From: a virus
IMG/VR virus record: IMGVR_UViG_3300042560_002966
Location: 1-40,870 of that record
Reading direction: 5' to 3' (one strand)
Length of the DNA: 40,870 nt
Shown here: positions 29,824-38,965 of the stretch, piece by piece
Layout of the letters: each line of letters starts with the position of its first letter
Numbering within the stretch: position 1 is the first letter of the stretch
Notes under the pieces: model-generated
Database searches by the model: none
What the model was told of the DNA's origin: nothing
Seen by the model: only the letters and a program-made list of their open reading frames with translations
Program-made: the position numbers and the translations under genes

Positions 29824-31895
29824 AGCTGATAAACTTTAATTTCGCAATTTGTAATCCCTTTTTCTTCAACTTCCACAATCATTTCTTCGGCAAAATACTT
29901 TTGATAATTACCTGTTATCAATTTAAACAAGTTAAAATTATTTAAGATGGCAATATTCATTATCAAATTAAATCGTACAGGATTTGCTTTTGCACTTAAA
30001 TACGTAGCCCAGTAAAAAGGAATAATGTAACTTAAAGCCATATCATAAGCGCTAAACTTAGTATCATCGCTAATTAATTTACTTGCGCTGGCATAAGGTG
30101 CTGGGTATAACCCATCAGAACCAACTTGCAAACCTTTATAATGAATGTAAATTAAACCCTCGCTAAAATCTCTTGCTAATTGTTTGCTTGCACCTGTTGT
30201 GCCAAAATGCGGCAGCTTGTAAGTTCCTTGAAACTTGCTTAATAAAGTGCAACCAGGAATATCAAATAAAAACTGTTCAGTGTAAGCGTTCTCTACACCA
30301 ATTTTATGCGTACTTGTATCATAGTTAAATTCTATTTGATTAGCATATATTCCTTTCACAAAAAAATCGCTAATTTCTTTTTCATAACTATCCTTAATCA
30401 TAATGTTGGTCATATCATAACCAGATGAGCCTTGTATACTTTCTTCTATAATATTATAGTAAACAGTTTTGTTGGCAAAATCATATTCTTGCGTACACCC
30501 AAATCTTTTAATGATAGATTTTATAAATTCTCCAACATTAATATCAGGCACATGATTTTTGTATTCAACAGTGGTGTCTAAAACATTACTCCATTCATAG
30601 GAGCCATCTTTGGCGCAAAAATACATAATAGCACTAATAGATTCTAGCACCTGATCAGGAACAGGAATATCTGTGCTTTGTATTCTGTACGAAAATTCTC
30701 TATCAACATTCATTCCGCAGGTAACAGCACCATCTCGGCTTAAAACGCTAACGATTAAAACATTTCCTGAGCCAATTCCTGTCCCAACATAATAATGTGT
30801 GGCAAATATTTCATCATAAAGTTCAATGGTAATGCTTTTGCCTGTTACATCGTTTACAAAATAAAAGTAAACATCCATTTTAACCATAACACTTGGAAAT
30901 GCACCAGAAATAATTACATCGCCAGAAGGAATATTTATTCTATTGGTTGCATTGTTATAATAATTTTTAAACTGGTAGGTGCAATTTAATGGCAATCTTG
31001 CGCCTACAGCTAACGCTGTATTATTCCAATTAAAAAATGCAGATCCTGCGGGTGCGTATCTGTCTATAGCATAGCTATTAATTAAAACATCTCTTAAAAA
31101 ATCTTCATGCTGTATGAGTGTTCCTGCAACTTTCCATCCTTCTATTCTCCATATTTCTTCAAGCAAAAAAGCAGTATAAAGAAATGGAACTATTTTTTGG
31201 TCATTTATTGCTAAAGATGTAAAAAGGGCACTAATATCATGATTAATACCAGAACCTAAATCGTCATAAGAAAGTTCAATGAAATTTCTAACCAAAGCAT
31301 TTGCCACACCGCTAAATAAATTAAGCCTACGTTTCGTATTATCAGTTCCAAATCCGTCAGTCTCAACAACCCCATCAGGCAAATCAACCCAGCTAGGGCA
31401 CTTTACAGGAAATAAACAAAACGTATCAAGTCCCCCAGGCACATAAGCATCTACTTCCTGAACCACATTGTCTAAAAAATCCATATACTCAGTATGAGTT
31501 ACAGGAACACTATTACCCCTCCAAAATTTAGTATTATCATATGAAAGTTCTCTAAGTGGTCTGTTAAAAAATATATTGCTTATAGGTTTATAAATAAAAC
31601 TAAACCTGTAAGCTTTAGCATTAGCACTCAACAACAGCAAATAGCCTCTACTTTGCATATCTCCACCAATAAACAAATCAGCATTTTCAATTACAGGAGT
31701 GCTGTTATCGCTTTCCAATAAGTACTGATGCCCAAAAATCTGTTCATTCTCAAAGCATACAGGCGCTTCCATGGGCATAGTATAACTGCCAAGTACAATT
31801 TCATTCTCAAGTGCAAAGCCACGCTTAACAAGCTGCACTTTTGGGTTAGCCAACACCAAACTTTTACCCCCAACCCTAATATCAATAAATCCCAT
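29820..31895 (-). CDS. Large tail protein, 691 aa (tail tip/baseplate candidate)
   Basis: A 691-aa strand-rich protein. It begins GFIDIRVGGKSLVLANPKVQ with the pattern of distal-tail or baseplate hub proteins, has a central segment with many aromatics and Asp/Asn turns, and a C-terminal part (QKYFAEEMIVEVEEKGITNC). No exact family is recognised. It lies between the 534-aa tail protein (one base apart) and the small tail gene next to the tape measure, so it is very probably part of the tail tip. A tail fibre or receptor-binding role is possible. Confidence 0.6.
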   Translation of the reverse strand: MGFIDIRVGGKSLVLANPKVQLVKRGFALENEIVLGSYTMPMEAPVCFENEQIFGHQYLLESDNSTPVIENADLFIGGDMQSRGYLLLLSANAKAYRFSFIYKPISNIFFNRPLRELSYDNTKFWRGNSVPVTHTEYMDFLDNVVQEVDAYVPGGLDTFCLFPVKCPSWVDLPDGVVETDGFGTDNTKRRLNLFSGVANALVRNFIELSYDDLGSGINHDISALFTSLAINDQKIVPFLYTAFLLEEIWRIEGWKVAGTLIQHEDFLRDVLINSYAIDRYAPAGSAFFNWNNTALAVGARLPLNCTYQFKNYYNNATNRINIPSGDVIISGAFPSVMVKMDVYFYFVNDVTGKSITIELYDEIFATHYYVGTGIGSGNVLIVSVLSRDGAVTCGMNVDREFSYRIQSTDIPVPDQVLESISAIMYFCAKDGSYEWSNVLDTTVEYKNHVPDINVGEFIKSIIKRFGCTQEYDFANKTVYYNIIEESIQGSSGYDMTNIMIKDSYEKEISDFFVKGIYANQIEFNYDTSTHKIGVENAYTEQFLFDIPGCTLLSKFQGTYKLPHFGTTGASKQLARDFSEGLIYIHYKGLQVGSDGLYPAPYASASKLISDDTKFSAYDMALSYIIPFYWATYLSAKANPVRFNLIMNIAILNNFNLFKLITGNYQKYFAEEMIVEVEEKGITNCEIKVYQL

Positions 31896-31896
31896 A

Positions 31897-33501
31897 TTAA
31901 TAAGGTATTAAATCAGTAACATGTTTATCGCGTGTAGTTTCTACATACTGCACATTAAATCCATATTGGTGTACACCGTTATTGCTTTTTTTCTCCAAGG
32001 TCCAACTGCCTTTTAATATTTTAATTTGAACCATTCGCTGATGATGATCATCTTGTTTCCAGATATTTTCACTGTTTAAAAAATCAATAAAGTTGTATAT
32101 ATCTTCAATGTTTAACCAGCCGCTAAAAAACTGCCCTTTAAAAGTATGAACATAAGTTTCGCTCACCATAAACTCCTGAAATACTCTTGAAAGCACCGGA
32201 ACAGTTTTTTCAAATTCATCTTTATCAATTTCCACACCAAGCTCATGTTCTCCCAAAGTGCGTATTGTTTGAAACGATCCTGCACTATTTTCAAAAACAA
32301 AAAACTGTTCGCGGTAATCATTTGGCACAAGCTCTCTGTAATCAACAGTATAGCTTTCAAGCGTAGCAACATTATAAATCCTAATTGTCCAATTCTTAAC
32401 AGCGCCTAAACTTAACGATGCAGCAATGCCGTCAATGTCTAAATCATTGTAGCTGTATTGTACTATTTGTTTCGATTGGTTAGCTAAATCGTAATTGTTA
32501 ATAAGTGCACTATCACTTGCATTAGTTACATCAATAATATCAATATAAACATCATAGTTAATATCCGCGTTAGCAGGCTCAAAATTCATAAAAAAGCAAC
32601 ACCAAATCTTTTGGTTCTTGGTTACCTCTACAAACATTTGAGTATAATTCTTCACCCAATTCATCAATCTCCATACTGGTGAGTCTGTATATCTTCCAAA
32701 ATAATCAGTACGCCAAACAATATAATCAATCTTAGATAATCCACCTCTTAAAACAGTATAAGAATCTACGTTGTAAACACCATCCCAACCCTCACTTTGG
32801 CGTAACCCAAACTTAAACTCTCTGCAACTATCATTAGCCTGCACAATCAAACCGTTTTCACTGTAATCAGTAAAATCCACAAGCTCACAACTTAAATTAC
32901 GGTGTAAAAAATCAGCCAATTCAAAATTAAACTGTTTGCTAACAGAAAGCCCGTTAAATACCAATGCGCTTTTTAATGTGCCTTTAAAATCATAATCAAC
33001 TAAAGTTTTTTGCTTAAAAACATCGCATAAAACAGTAATGTTGTTGTTTAAAACAATATCCTCTCCTAGTGTTTCGCTTAAATATGAAGTTGCAGCTGTG
33101 CTGCTTACAATTGTCAAGTTGTAAGCAACACCCTCTTCTCTTGCCGCAATTGTAACCACTGTGCTAAAAAAATCATTAAAGGTTACTAAAAACTCAAAGT
33201 CGGCATTGAGTTGCGCATTGGCCGATGCAGAAAAATCAAACAAGCTCCCGTCTGTGTCAAACAATGTCCCAAAATCGTCTACAAGTAAAGGATTTACCAA
33301 TGTCATTATAACTTCATTGTCACCCCATGTAAAAGTAAGGGTACTGCCTGCTGTAAATAAACCATTATCAATTAACAAAACAGCATCAAACTTAACACCA
33401 TAAGCACTTACAAAATCTGTACACCGCCCATGTATTTGAAATGATGGGTGAGTAAAATACGCTTTTTTTATATCTCTTAAGTCATAAGGTATTACTGCCA
33501 T
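31897..33501 (-). CDS. Large tail protein, 534 aa
   Basis: A 534-aa protein with repeated strand patterns and few charged runs (for example GSLFDFSASANAQLNADFEF and FFSTVVTIAAREEGVAYNLT). The middle and C-terminal parts contain WRLMNWVKNYTQMFVEVTKN and KGQFFSGWLNIEDIYNFIDF, like carbohydrate-binding or baseplate proteins. No exact family recognised. It overlaps the upstream 157-aa gene by 10 bases and is one base from the 691-aa gene, forming a tail-tip block. It could include the tail tube or the distal tail protein; no shorter tube candidate is obvious here. Confidence 0.55.
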   Translation of the reverse strand: MAVIPYDLRDIKKAYFTHPSFQIHGRCTDFVSAYGVKFDAVLLIDNGLFTAGSTLTFTWGDNEVIMTLVNPLLVDDFGTLFDTDGSLFDFSASANAQLNADFEFLVTFNDFFSTVVTIAAREEGVAYNLTIVSSTAATSYLSETLGEDIVLNNNITVLCDVFKQKTLVDYDFKGTLKSALVFNGLSVSKQFNFELADFLHRNLSCELVDFTDYSENGLIVQANDSCREFKFGLRQSEGWDGVYNVDSYTVLRGGLSKIDYIVWRTDYFGRYTDSPVWRLMNWVKNYTQMFVEVTKNQKIWCCFFMNFEPANADINYDVYIDIIDVTNASDSALINNYDLANQSKQIVQYSYNDLDIDGIAASLSLGAVKNWTIRIYNVATLESYTVDYRELVPNDYREQFFVFENSAGSFQTIRTLGEHELGVEIDKDEFEKTVPVLSRVFQEFMVSETYVHTFKGQFFSGWLNIEDIYNFIDFLNSENIWKQDDHHQRMVQIKILKGSWTLEKKSNNGVHQYGFNVQYVETTRDKHVTDLIPY

Positions 33502-33965
33502 TTTGCTGCATCATAATTAACATCGTTAGTAAAATCAATATCTACATCAAAACCAACAGCCGCAATTTTATCTAATGCGTTGTGAAATTTATAGTAGTCA
33601 ATATTGTAATTCAATTTAGTAAGCTCACCATCTTCATAATCTTTCATCAATTTAGCATGCACCTGTTTAGCCACAGTTAAGCAATCATCTTGCACCTGGT
33701 CTAAATCCTCAAAATCGCCATACGCATAGTTTTTGCAAATAACAATAGTTACTTTTTTGCGGTCATAAAGCTGATCCATGTTAGCGCCAACAATACCACC
33801 TTCGTAGTTAAAATAAAACATACAAAAGTCATTTAGCTCTAAGCCAATATTCCCCTTTAGCTCTTCCATACGGTTGCGCTTAAAAGTAGTATGCGTATCA
33901 TCAACATGAGCAATATCTGTATTGCTTTCTGCAAGTTCTTTTAAGTAAGCGTGTAAATCAGTCAT
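33492..33965 (-). CDS. Putative tail completion protein, 157 aa
   Basis: A 157-aa acidic protein, size and mixed alpha/beta pattern of phage head-tail or tail-completion proteins (gpU/gp10-like): a conserved-looking QLYDRKKVTIVICKNYAYGD and a helix DDCLTVAKQVHAKLMKDYED. No specific family proven. It overlaps the 534-aa tail gene by 10 bases and follows the 274-aa gene by one base, as expected for a connector to the tail genes. Confidence 0.5.
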   Translation of the reverse strand: MTDLHAYLKELAESNTDIAHVDDTHTTFKRNRMEELKGNIGLELNDFCMFYFNYEGGIVGANMDQLYDRKKVTIVICKNYAYGDFEDLDQVQDDCLTVAKQVHAKLMKDYEDGELTKLNYNIDYYKFHNALDKIAAVGFDVDIDFTNDVNYDAAKWQ

Positions 33966-33966
33966 A

Positions 33967-34791
33967 TTATTTTTGTTTTGCTTGCATATCTAAATGCTTA
34001 ATCACATCATAAGCACTTGTGTAATAAAGTTCGTCCAGCGTTCCAAATTTTCCACCTGCTAAACTTAAAGTTACAGCATGCCAGTCAATAGCATCTGCTT
34101 CACCTTTGCTTTCAGAGCTGCTTTTGCTTGGCGCAGGGTATAAATACTCAAACAATTTACTATCAATCATGTGCTTTTTTAACCCCAGATAGTTTAAGTA
34201 AACAGCTTGTTTCACTTTTAAAGGCAAATGAGCGTAACCTTTTTCAAGCCTTGTTTGCTCAGCATCGGCCATGCCTTTTACCCAATCATTAAAGGTAGGA
34301 TGCTCAGGTGTGCAATACAACAAAGCGCACAAGCTATCCAGCAGCTCCATTTTTTTTGAAGATGTAAACTCGTTTACCAAAGTTTCGGCAAGTGCAAATT
34401 GTTTCCAGCACAAACCTTGCATATACTTTTTAGGTCCGTGTTTGCCTAACGTACCTTTTAAGGGTAACTGTTTAATAATAGATTCACTAATTAAAACAGG
34501 CTCTTTAATAAAATCCAAACTAGGTTTCATTAAGCAATAAATATCATCCACCGGTAACAATATCAATTGCCACTTTGTAAGCTTAGTAAACTTCCAAAAT
34601 AAAGCAGCCATAGCATCAGCCTCATTCTTTTCACCAAATAAAACTTCGGCAGCATCAGCCAACTGATCAGCGGTTAAATCTTGCCACTCAGTAGGCAGTT
34701 CCACAGTATCTAAACCTTTAAGCCTCCACTCCCAAACCAGTTGTTTAAACCAGTTGGCATTGTAAGTTTTATGTATAGTAAAGCTGTTCAT
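33967..34791 (-). CDS. Hypothetical protein, 274 aa, possible tail assembly factor
   Basis: A 274-aa, mostly helical, Trp- and Leu-rich protein (WEWRLKGLDTVELPTEWQDL at the start; WHAVTLSLAGGKFGTLDELY near the end). The second pattern recalls tail assembly chaperones, which contact the tape measure, but the match is weak. It lies between the lysis cassette and the tail-completion gene. No slippery frameshift site was identified in it. Confidence 0.5.
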   Translation of the reverse strand: MNSFTIHKTYNANWFKQLVWEWRLKGLDTVELPTEWQDLTADQLADAAEVLFGEKNEADAMAALFWKFTKLTKWQLILLPVDDIYCLMKPSLDFIKEPVLISESIIKQLPLKGTLGKHGPKKYMQGLCWKQFALAETLVNEFTSSKKMELLDSLCALLYCTPEHPTFNDWVKGMADAEQTRLEKGYAHLPLKVKQAVYLNYLGLKKHMIDSKLFEYLYPAPSKSSSESKGEADAIDWHAVTLSLAGGKFGTLDELYYTSAYDVIKHLDMQAKQK

Positions 34792-34792
34792 G

Positions 34793-35380
34793 CTATTTTA
34801 ATAAATTATAGTAAGCACCCGCCTGCAGTTCTTTTTTGTTTGGGTTATAACCTAAATCAAATTGCCATTGGGTTTTGGTTTTAATTCCTACAACAGGTGT
34901 AAATTCAAATGTATTTGCTTGGTGAGCCGTGCGAAACCCAGCGTATATATTAAATCGTTTCGCTGGGGCGTAATTATTAACGATGGTCGTAACAGGTCGC
35001 TTCAACTTATAGCTCATTTTGCTAAAGGGAGAAAATCTATTTTCGGAAACAGTATCAATCATTGTCCAGGATAAAAGCGTATCATCAAAATTGCGCTCAT
35101 ACACATATCTATTGTAATAAGATTTGTAAATAGCTAAACTATCCACCGGAGCATTAAAAGGAACAGCACGTTCAATAATTTTTACAGGATTATTGATGGT
35201 AGTAGTGTTATCAATTACAGCTCTATAAGTATTAGTGTCTTTCACATACTCAGTATGCGTGGTAACTAAATCAAACTGCGCCTTGCTTATTTTTTTACGT
35301 TCAACAAGCAGCCAAAATAGCAAACAACAAATCAATGAGCTCACTATTGAGGCCGCTAATATTTTTGAGAATTCTTTCAT
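34793..35380 (-). CDS. Membrane-anchored protein, spanin-like candidate
   Basis: 195 aa from the ATG at 35378-35380, which overlaps the stop of a 38-aa membrane peptide. Residues 6-28 form one transmembrane segment (KILAASIVSSLICCLLFWLL), followed by a charged, helical periplasmic region and a C-terminal strand-rich part (RFNIYAGFRTAHQANTFEFT and on) resembling an outer-membrane-facing barrel-like segment. Together with its place right after the CHAP endolysin this fits a protein bridging the two membranes (spanin function). No family is proven. Confidence 0.5.
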   Translation of the reverse strand: MKEFSKILAASIVSSLICCLLFWLLVERKKISKAQFDLVTTHTEYVKDTNTYRAVIDNTTTINNPVKIIERAVPFNAPVDSLAIYKSYYNRYVYERNFDDTLLSWTMIDTVSENRFSPFSKMSYKLKRPVTTIVNNYAPAKRFNIYAGFRTAHQANTFEFTPVVGIKTKTQWQFDLGYNPNKKELQAGAYYNLLK

Positions 35381-35493
35381 AAGTTCTTTATTATATAAAT
35401 TATCGATATAATTATTCCTATAATTATTCCATGTAACATTCCCCACACGTATAGAGGTACTGGCTTATCCCAAAAAGATTTTTTACGAGACAT
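35377..35493 (-). CDS. 38-aa single-span membrane peptide in the lysis cassette
   Basis: A small intact frame from the ATG at 35491-35493 to a TGA that shares two bases with the next ATG (overlap TTATGA). The N-terminus is basic (MSRKKSFWDKP) and residues 17-36 are a strongly hydrophobic Ile/Gly-rich helix. The start is preceded by A/T-rich sequence without a Shine-Dalgarno site. Size, topology and position between the endolysin and the spanin-like gene suggest a lysis regulator, holin or antiholin, but function is inferred only. Confidence 0.55.
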   Translation of the reverse strand: MSRKKSFWDKPVPLYVWGMLHGIIIGIIISIIYIIKNL

Positions 35494-35506
35494 ATTTATT
35501 TAATTA

Positions 35507-36352
35507 TTATGAATAAAGTCTACTTATATAATTAGTTACTGCATGCACCTTTCTTCTATCGCGCATATAAGTATGCACACCACTACCCTCACGGCTGCCA
35601 GTTGTGCCAGTATTACCTTCAATTGTGGTATAATACCCATGGCTCACGCCAGTAATAAAACCAACATGCCCTACACGTTTAAGGTTATGATAAAAAAGCG
35701 TAAAGCAATCACCAGGTAAATAATCCTTAACTCTATCGGGCACTTTTGCCCAATCAGGGCTCCATGCGCTCATCGGATTTTTAACACCAAACTGCGAGTA
35801 ATTCCAAGCACAAAAAGCTGCACACCAGCTAGCACCTTTTTTAAAGCCTACATGTGCAAGGTATTTTTCCACTTCCACACCATCGTTATTACCAGTTAGC
35901 TCGCGCACATTTAATTGTGTTTTTAAAGCCACAATTAAATGATGCCGCAATTCTTTTTCAGAGTATTTCTCAATGTAATTGCATTCATTAACATGAGCAG
36001 CTTTAGCGCCATTAAACAAAAATACCAATCCAAAAAAGAAGATGGTGTAAATAATTAACGAAGCGTAAAGTTTATCTTTAAGAGCTATACTTTCAAATCC
36101 ATCATTAAGAATATAAACAATAAACTTGTGAACCTTGGGGAACACAATCCACATCATTAACCAACAAGCCATAGTCATCCATGTAAATTGCCAAATTTTG
36201 ACAAGTCCAGTTTCCAATTCACTCACTGGATCAAACAAAGGAGTTTCAGGAAAATAGTACATCACCAATTGTCTAAATCCCTCTACAATCAGCAACAAAA
36301 TAGGAAAAGCAACCATTTCCTGTTTTAAGTAACCTAAGTTAAATCTTTTCAT
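35507..36352 (-). CDS. Membrane-anchored CHAP endolysin
   Basis: A 281-aa protein. The N-terminal 115 residues contain about three hydrophobic segments (15-35, 55-73, 96-113), then a CHAP/amidase-type cysteine peptidase domain: GASWCAAFCAWNYSQFG (C177), RVGHVGFITG (H229) and TIEGNTG (N247), the expected Cys-His-Asn set that cuts peptidoglycan. Such fusion of multi-span membrane region and CHAP domain is unusual and would let the enzyme be membrane-tethered from synthesis, like SAR endolysins in principle. It is the central gene of the lysis cassette. Confidence 0.75.
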   Translation of the reverse strand: MKRFNLGYLKQEMVAFPILLLIVEGFRQLVMYYFPETPLFDPVSELETGLVKIWQFTWMTMACWLMMWIVFPKVHKFIVYILNDGFESIALKDKLYASLIIYTIFFFGLVFLFNGAKAAHVNECNYIEKYSEKELRHHLIVALKTQLNVRELTGNNDGVEVEKYLAHVGFKKGASWCAAFCAWNYSQFGVKNPMSAWSPDWAKVPDRVKDYLPGDCFTLFYHNLKRVGHVGFITGVSHGYYTTIEGNTGTTGSREGSGVHTYMRDRRKVHAVTNYISRLYS

Positions 36353-36355
36353 AGC

Positions 36356-36841
36356 TTATGATTTTAAAAGTTTTTCAGCATTGTAAATAAAGTACTGCTT
36401 GTTGTCTTTGTCAGCACCAAGGGTAAAGCCCATATCAATAAAAAACTGAGCAGCATTTTCGCTTAAGGCTGCCTCCTGGTCAAATCTAAAAGCAAGGCCC
36501 CAACTTGTGTAAGCAATAGTAGTTTCACTGCCAGGCATTAAAGCAGGTTCGTAGCAAAGTATATCGCCAAGCACTTCATTTTTAAAATCTGTCAGTGATA
36601 GCTTTTGCAAGGCAATAAAAAGAGGCACAACAATGCCGCTATTTACTTTTATTTCAGCACTCAAAATATTATGAGTTACTTCCTGATCACCTTCCTTTTC
36701 CACCGAGGTAAATTTTTCCAATAGAGATGGAATAATCTTTAACGTTCTTAAATGAAAAGTTTCAAATCTTTTCTTCTCAACATTATTGAGTGTATTACCA
36801 AATTTAGTAATCAGTTTTACTTGAAGTTCTAATCGTGTCAT
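36356..36841 (-). CDS. Hypothetical protein, 161 aa, in lysis cassette
   Basis: A 161-aa soluble, mixed alpha/beta protein: helical N-terminus (LELQVKLITKFGNTLNNVEK) and a strand-rich C-terminal half (PGSETTIAYTSWGLAFRFDQ). No membrane segment and no recognised family. It lies three bases from the endolysin start and 26 bases past the upstream holin-like gene, so it belongs to the same transcript. An anti-holin or endolysin regulator is possible from context only. Confidence 0.5.
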   Translation of the reverse strand: MTRLELQVKLITKFGNTLNNVEKKRFETFHLRTLKIIPSLLEKFTSVEKEGDQEVTHNILSAEIKVNSGIVVPLFIALQKLSLTDFKNEVLGDILCYEPALMPGSETTIAYTSWGLAFRFDQEAALSENAAQFFIDMGFTLGADKDNKQYFIYNAEKLLKS

Positions 36842-36867
36842 TTTGGGTTTGGCATTTAATAGTGTTT

Positions 36868-37266
36868 TTAAATTTCTTTATCTGTTTCCTTGTCGCGCAT
36901 GATTTCGTGCCCAACATCATTATTGATACCAGCAGTAGGCGGCTTAACATTTTTACCATGCTTTATTGTTTTTTTTAGCGAGTCAAGCATTTCGTTGGTA
37001 GTCGTTTTATTCTTCCAAGCCGACCAAAGCAAAGACATAATAATAAAAAGTATAGCAATGCCTAAGTATAATGTGCGCATAGCTTCATTCAACTGAGCAT
37101 TACTTATACTCAAAAAAATAGCACTAACCACACCAAAGGTTGGAGCCAAACCTGTTAAGGTAGCTTTAGCTAAAAAAGCCTTTGTCGCTATAATAAAACC
37201 GCCATCATGATTATGATTTTCGGCAGCTTTCTGTAAACTAGTTATAAGATGATCTAAGAATGTCAT
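36868..37266 (-). CDS. Holin-like protein, two membrane spans
   Basis: A 132-aa protein with two hydrophobic segments (about residues 38-54 and 66-84) separated by a short loop (SISNAQLNEAMRTL), and a long charged C-terminal tail (WKNKTTTNEMLDSLKKTIKH), the usual topology of class II holins. It overlaps the upstream 158-aa membrane gene by 29 bases. Several membrane proteins are clustered here, so which one is the holin is uncertain. Confidence 0.5.
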   Translation of the reverse strand: MTFLDHLITSLQKAAENHNHDGGFIIATKAFLAKATLTGLAPTFGVVSAIFLSISNAQLNEAMRTLYLGIAILFIIMSLLWSAWKNKTTTNEMLDSLKKTIKHGKNVKPPTAGINNDVGHEIMRDKETDKEI

Positions 37267-37714
37267 AATGAGTAATAATTATAATTAGAGTACCAATAAA
37301 AAAGAGCACAGCTCTACCAATAAACTTTCTTTGAAAACCAATATGCTTATCAAACCAACTATCATTATCGCCATCAGGCTCATTGGTGAAAAAGCCATTA
37401 GGGTAAGCTTCAGGAATTAACTCGTCAACCGTATCATAATAAGTGCCGGCATGTACAAGGAAGTGTTGCAGCCAAAACCCAAACGTAAAAAGCAGCACAC
37501 TTCTAATTTCATATACATTAGCCAGCACTATTAAAGATGTTAAGTAAACCAAACCTCTTGAGGCTGCCATCACTTTGTGCATCTGTTTTTTGTCGGTATA
37601 TTTCACGACTGCGTGCTTATTTACTTCAATCCAAAAGAAAGCATCTCTGTAGCCTTCTAAAGCATTAAAAGAAATAATCAAAATCATTACTATGTAAGGC
37701 GTAAACAAATACAT
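37238..37714 (-). CDS. Multi-span membrane protein, 158 aa
   Basis: A 158-aa protein with about four hydrophobic segments (3-17, 51-66, 71-89, 133-148), an acidic loop (FFTNEPDGDNDSWFDKHIGF) and aromatic residues. No family recognised. It lies in the cluster of small membrane genes between the connector and endolysin genes and may be a holin partner or an anti-holin. Confidence 0.5.
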   Translation of the reverse strand: MYLFTPYIVMILIISFNALEGYRDAFFWIEVNKHAVVKYTDKKQMHKVMAASRGLVYLTSLIVLANVYEIRSVLLFTFGFWLQHFLVHAGTYYDTVDELIPEAYPNGFFTNEPDGDNDSWFDKHIGFQRKFIGRAVLFFIGTLIIIITHYDILRSSYN

Positions 37715-37715
37715 A

Positions 37716-37958
37716 CTATTTCTTTCTAGGATTCACCCAGTTAATACGATAGTTCTGTGCGGTCATTAATGCAAAAACACTTACGCAAATAATACATGCA
37801 ATAAAAAAAGCATTAGCCGTCAGCATTTCGCCATCAACAATAAGGCTAGCTACAGTTTTAAAACCTTGCCAAATAAATATTGTAATAAATATAAGCCAGC
37901 CTATAAAAAAGCCTATGCCTAAGCCTGTTGTAAATAACCATGTAAAAAAACTTTTCAT
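37716..37958 (-). CDS. Two-span membrane protein, 80 aa
   Basis: An 80-aa protein with two hydrophobic spans (about 8-33 and 44-66, including FTTGLGIGFFIGWLIFITIF), basic C-terminal tail. The size fits a small holin. It is the first gene of the lysis cluster, 20 bases past the 328-aa connector gene. Confidence 0.5.
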   Translation of the reverse strand: MKSFFTWLFTTGLGIGFFIGWLIFITIFIWQGFKTVASLIVDGEMLTANAFFIACIICVSVFALMTAQNYRINWVNPRKK

Positions 37959-37978
37959 TGTATTGGGGTTTTAGGGGT

Positions 37979-38965
37979 TTACATTCTATAAACTTTATCT
38001 GTAATCTTATTAACCATTTGTTTGCCAATAATAGGTACAGTAAACAATGGGTAATCAGCATAATTCTTAATCAAATAATCGTTAAGATCAGCCAGCAATC
38101 TTTTACCTTCGCCAATAGCATTTTCTTCTATAATGGCAAGGTTATTCATTTCAGCAGTTTTCTTGGTGTCAATGTTTTCCTGTCTGCCTGTGCTATCGTA
38201 AGTAGTTACACCAAATTCATCAATAGCAATAGCCATGTGTTTTAATCCAAAGCCATAAGCTAGGTAACTGCAGCAAGGTTCAATGTAAGCAATCAACTTT
38301 TTATTTAATGAAGTATAGGTACCACTTAACAGCTGCGTTTTTAATTCTTCAAATAACGCCACTCCAATAGTATTGCGTACCATATCTTCTGAGGTACGTA
38401 AAAAAGGAACTAGCACTTTATAAACCCTGCGGCTATTTTTAATTAAAGCAATGTGCTTGGTAAGCATATCAGAGTTGTAAACAAATACCTCTTTATAAAC
38501 AGTGTAGCTAGTACTTGCAGTCCACAATGGGTAATTAGCTTTATCGCCTTCCATATAAGCAAGCAAACGATCCACCACACGGTAACCAGCACGCTTATAT
38601 TCTAAAGCAGTAGCTCTAACAGCCCATTGGCTACTAGCCCTTGTTTTTTCATCACCTGGTTGTGTAGCTCCATGAGCACCAATATTAACCAGTCCTTTCT
38701 TTTCTACATATAAAGCAGTGGCAATTTCGGCAACAATACGCTGCGCCATCGGCAAAATAGCAACATACTTTGCAGGCAATGGTGTTCCAGGCGATGCAGC
38801 ATAAGCAGCATCTAAAGCATTATATTGTTCTCTACCAATAGCATCAATCAAAACATCTTCGGTAGCATCATCAATTTCGTTAGCAATTAAGTTACTGCTC
38901 CCATCCCAAAGTGTTTTATACACCTGTCCATACTTTTGTAAATCGGCTACGTTTTTAAACAGCAT
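37979..38965 (-). CDS. Probable head-tail connector or portal-associated protein, 328 aa
   Basis: A 328-aa protein mostly helical, with segments AKYVAILPMAQRIVAEIATA, ALEYKRAGYRVVDRLLAYME and RTSEDMVRNTIGVALFEELK. It overlaps the portal gene by 11 bases, where a connector or head-completion gene is expected, and similar proteins sit next to the portal in other Bacteroidota phages (they resemble the DUF6712-like group, not verified). Function as connector is inferred from place. Confidence 0.55.
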   Translation of the reverse strand: MLFKNVADLQKYGQVYKTLWDGSSNLIANEIDDATEDVLIDAIGREQYNALDAAYAASPGTPLPAKYVAILPMAQRIVAEIATALYVEKKGLVNIGAHGATQPGDEKTRASSQWAVRATALEYKRAGYRVVDRLLAYMEGDKANYPLWTASTSYTVYKEVFVYNSDMLTKHIALIKNSRRVYKVLVPFLRTSEDMVRNTIGVALFEELKTQLLSGTYTSLNKKLIAYIEPCCSYLAYGFGLKHMAIAIDEFGVTTYDSTGRQENIDTKKTAEMNNLAIIEENAIGEGKRLLADLNDYLIKNYADYPLFTVPIIGKQMVNKITDKVYRM

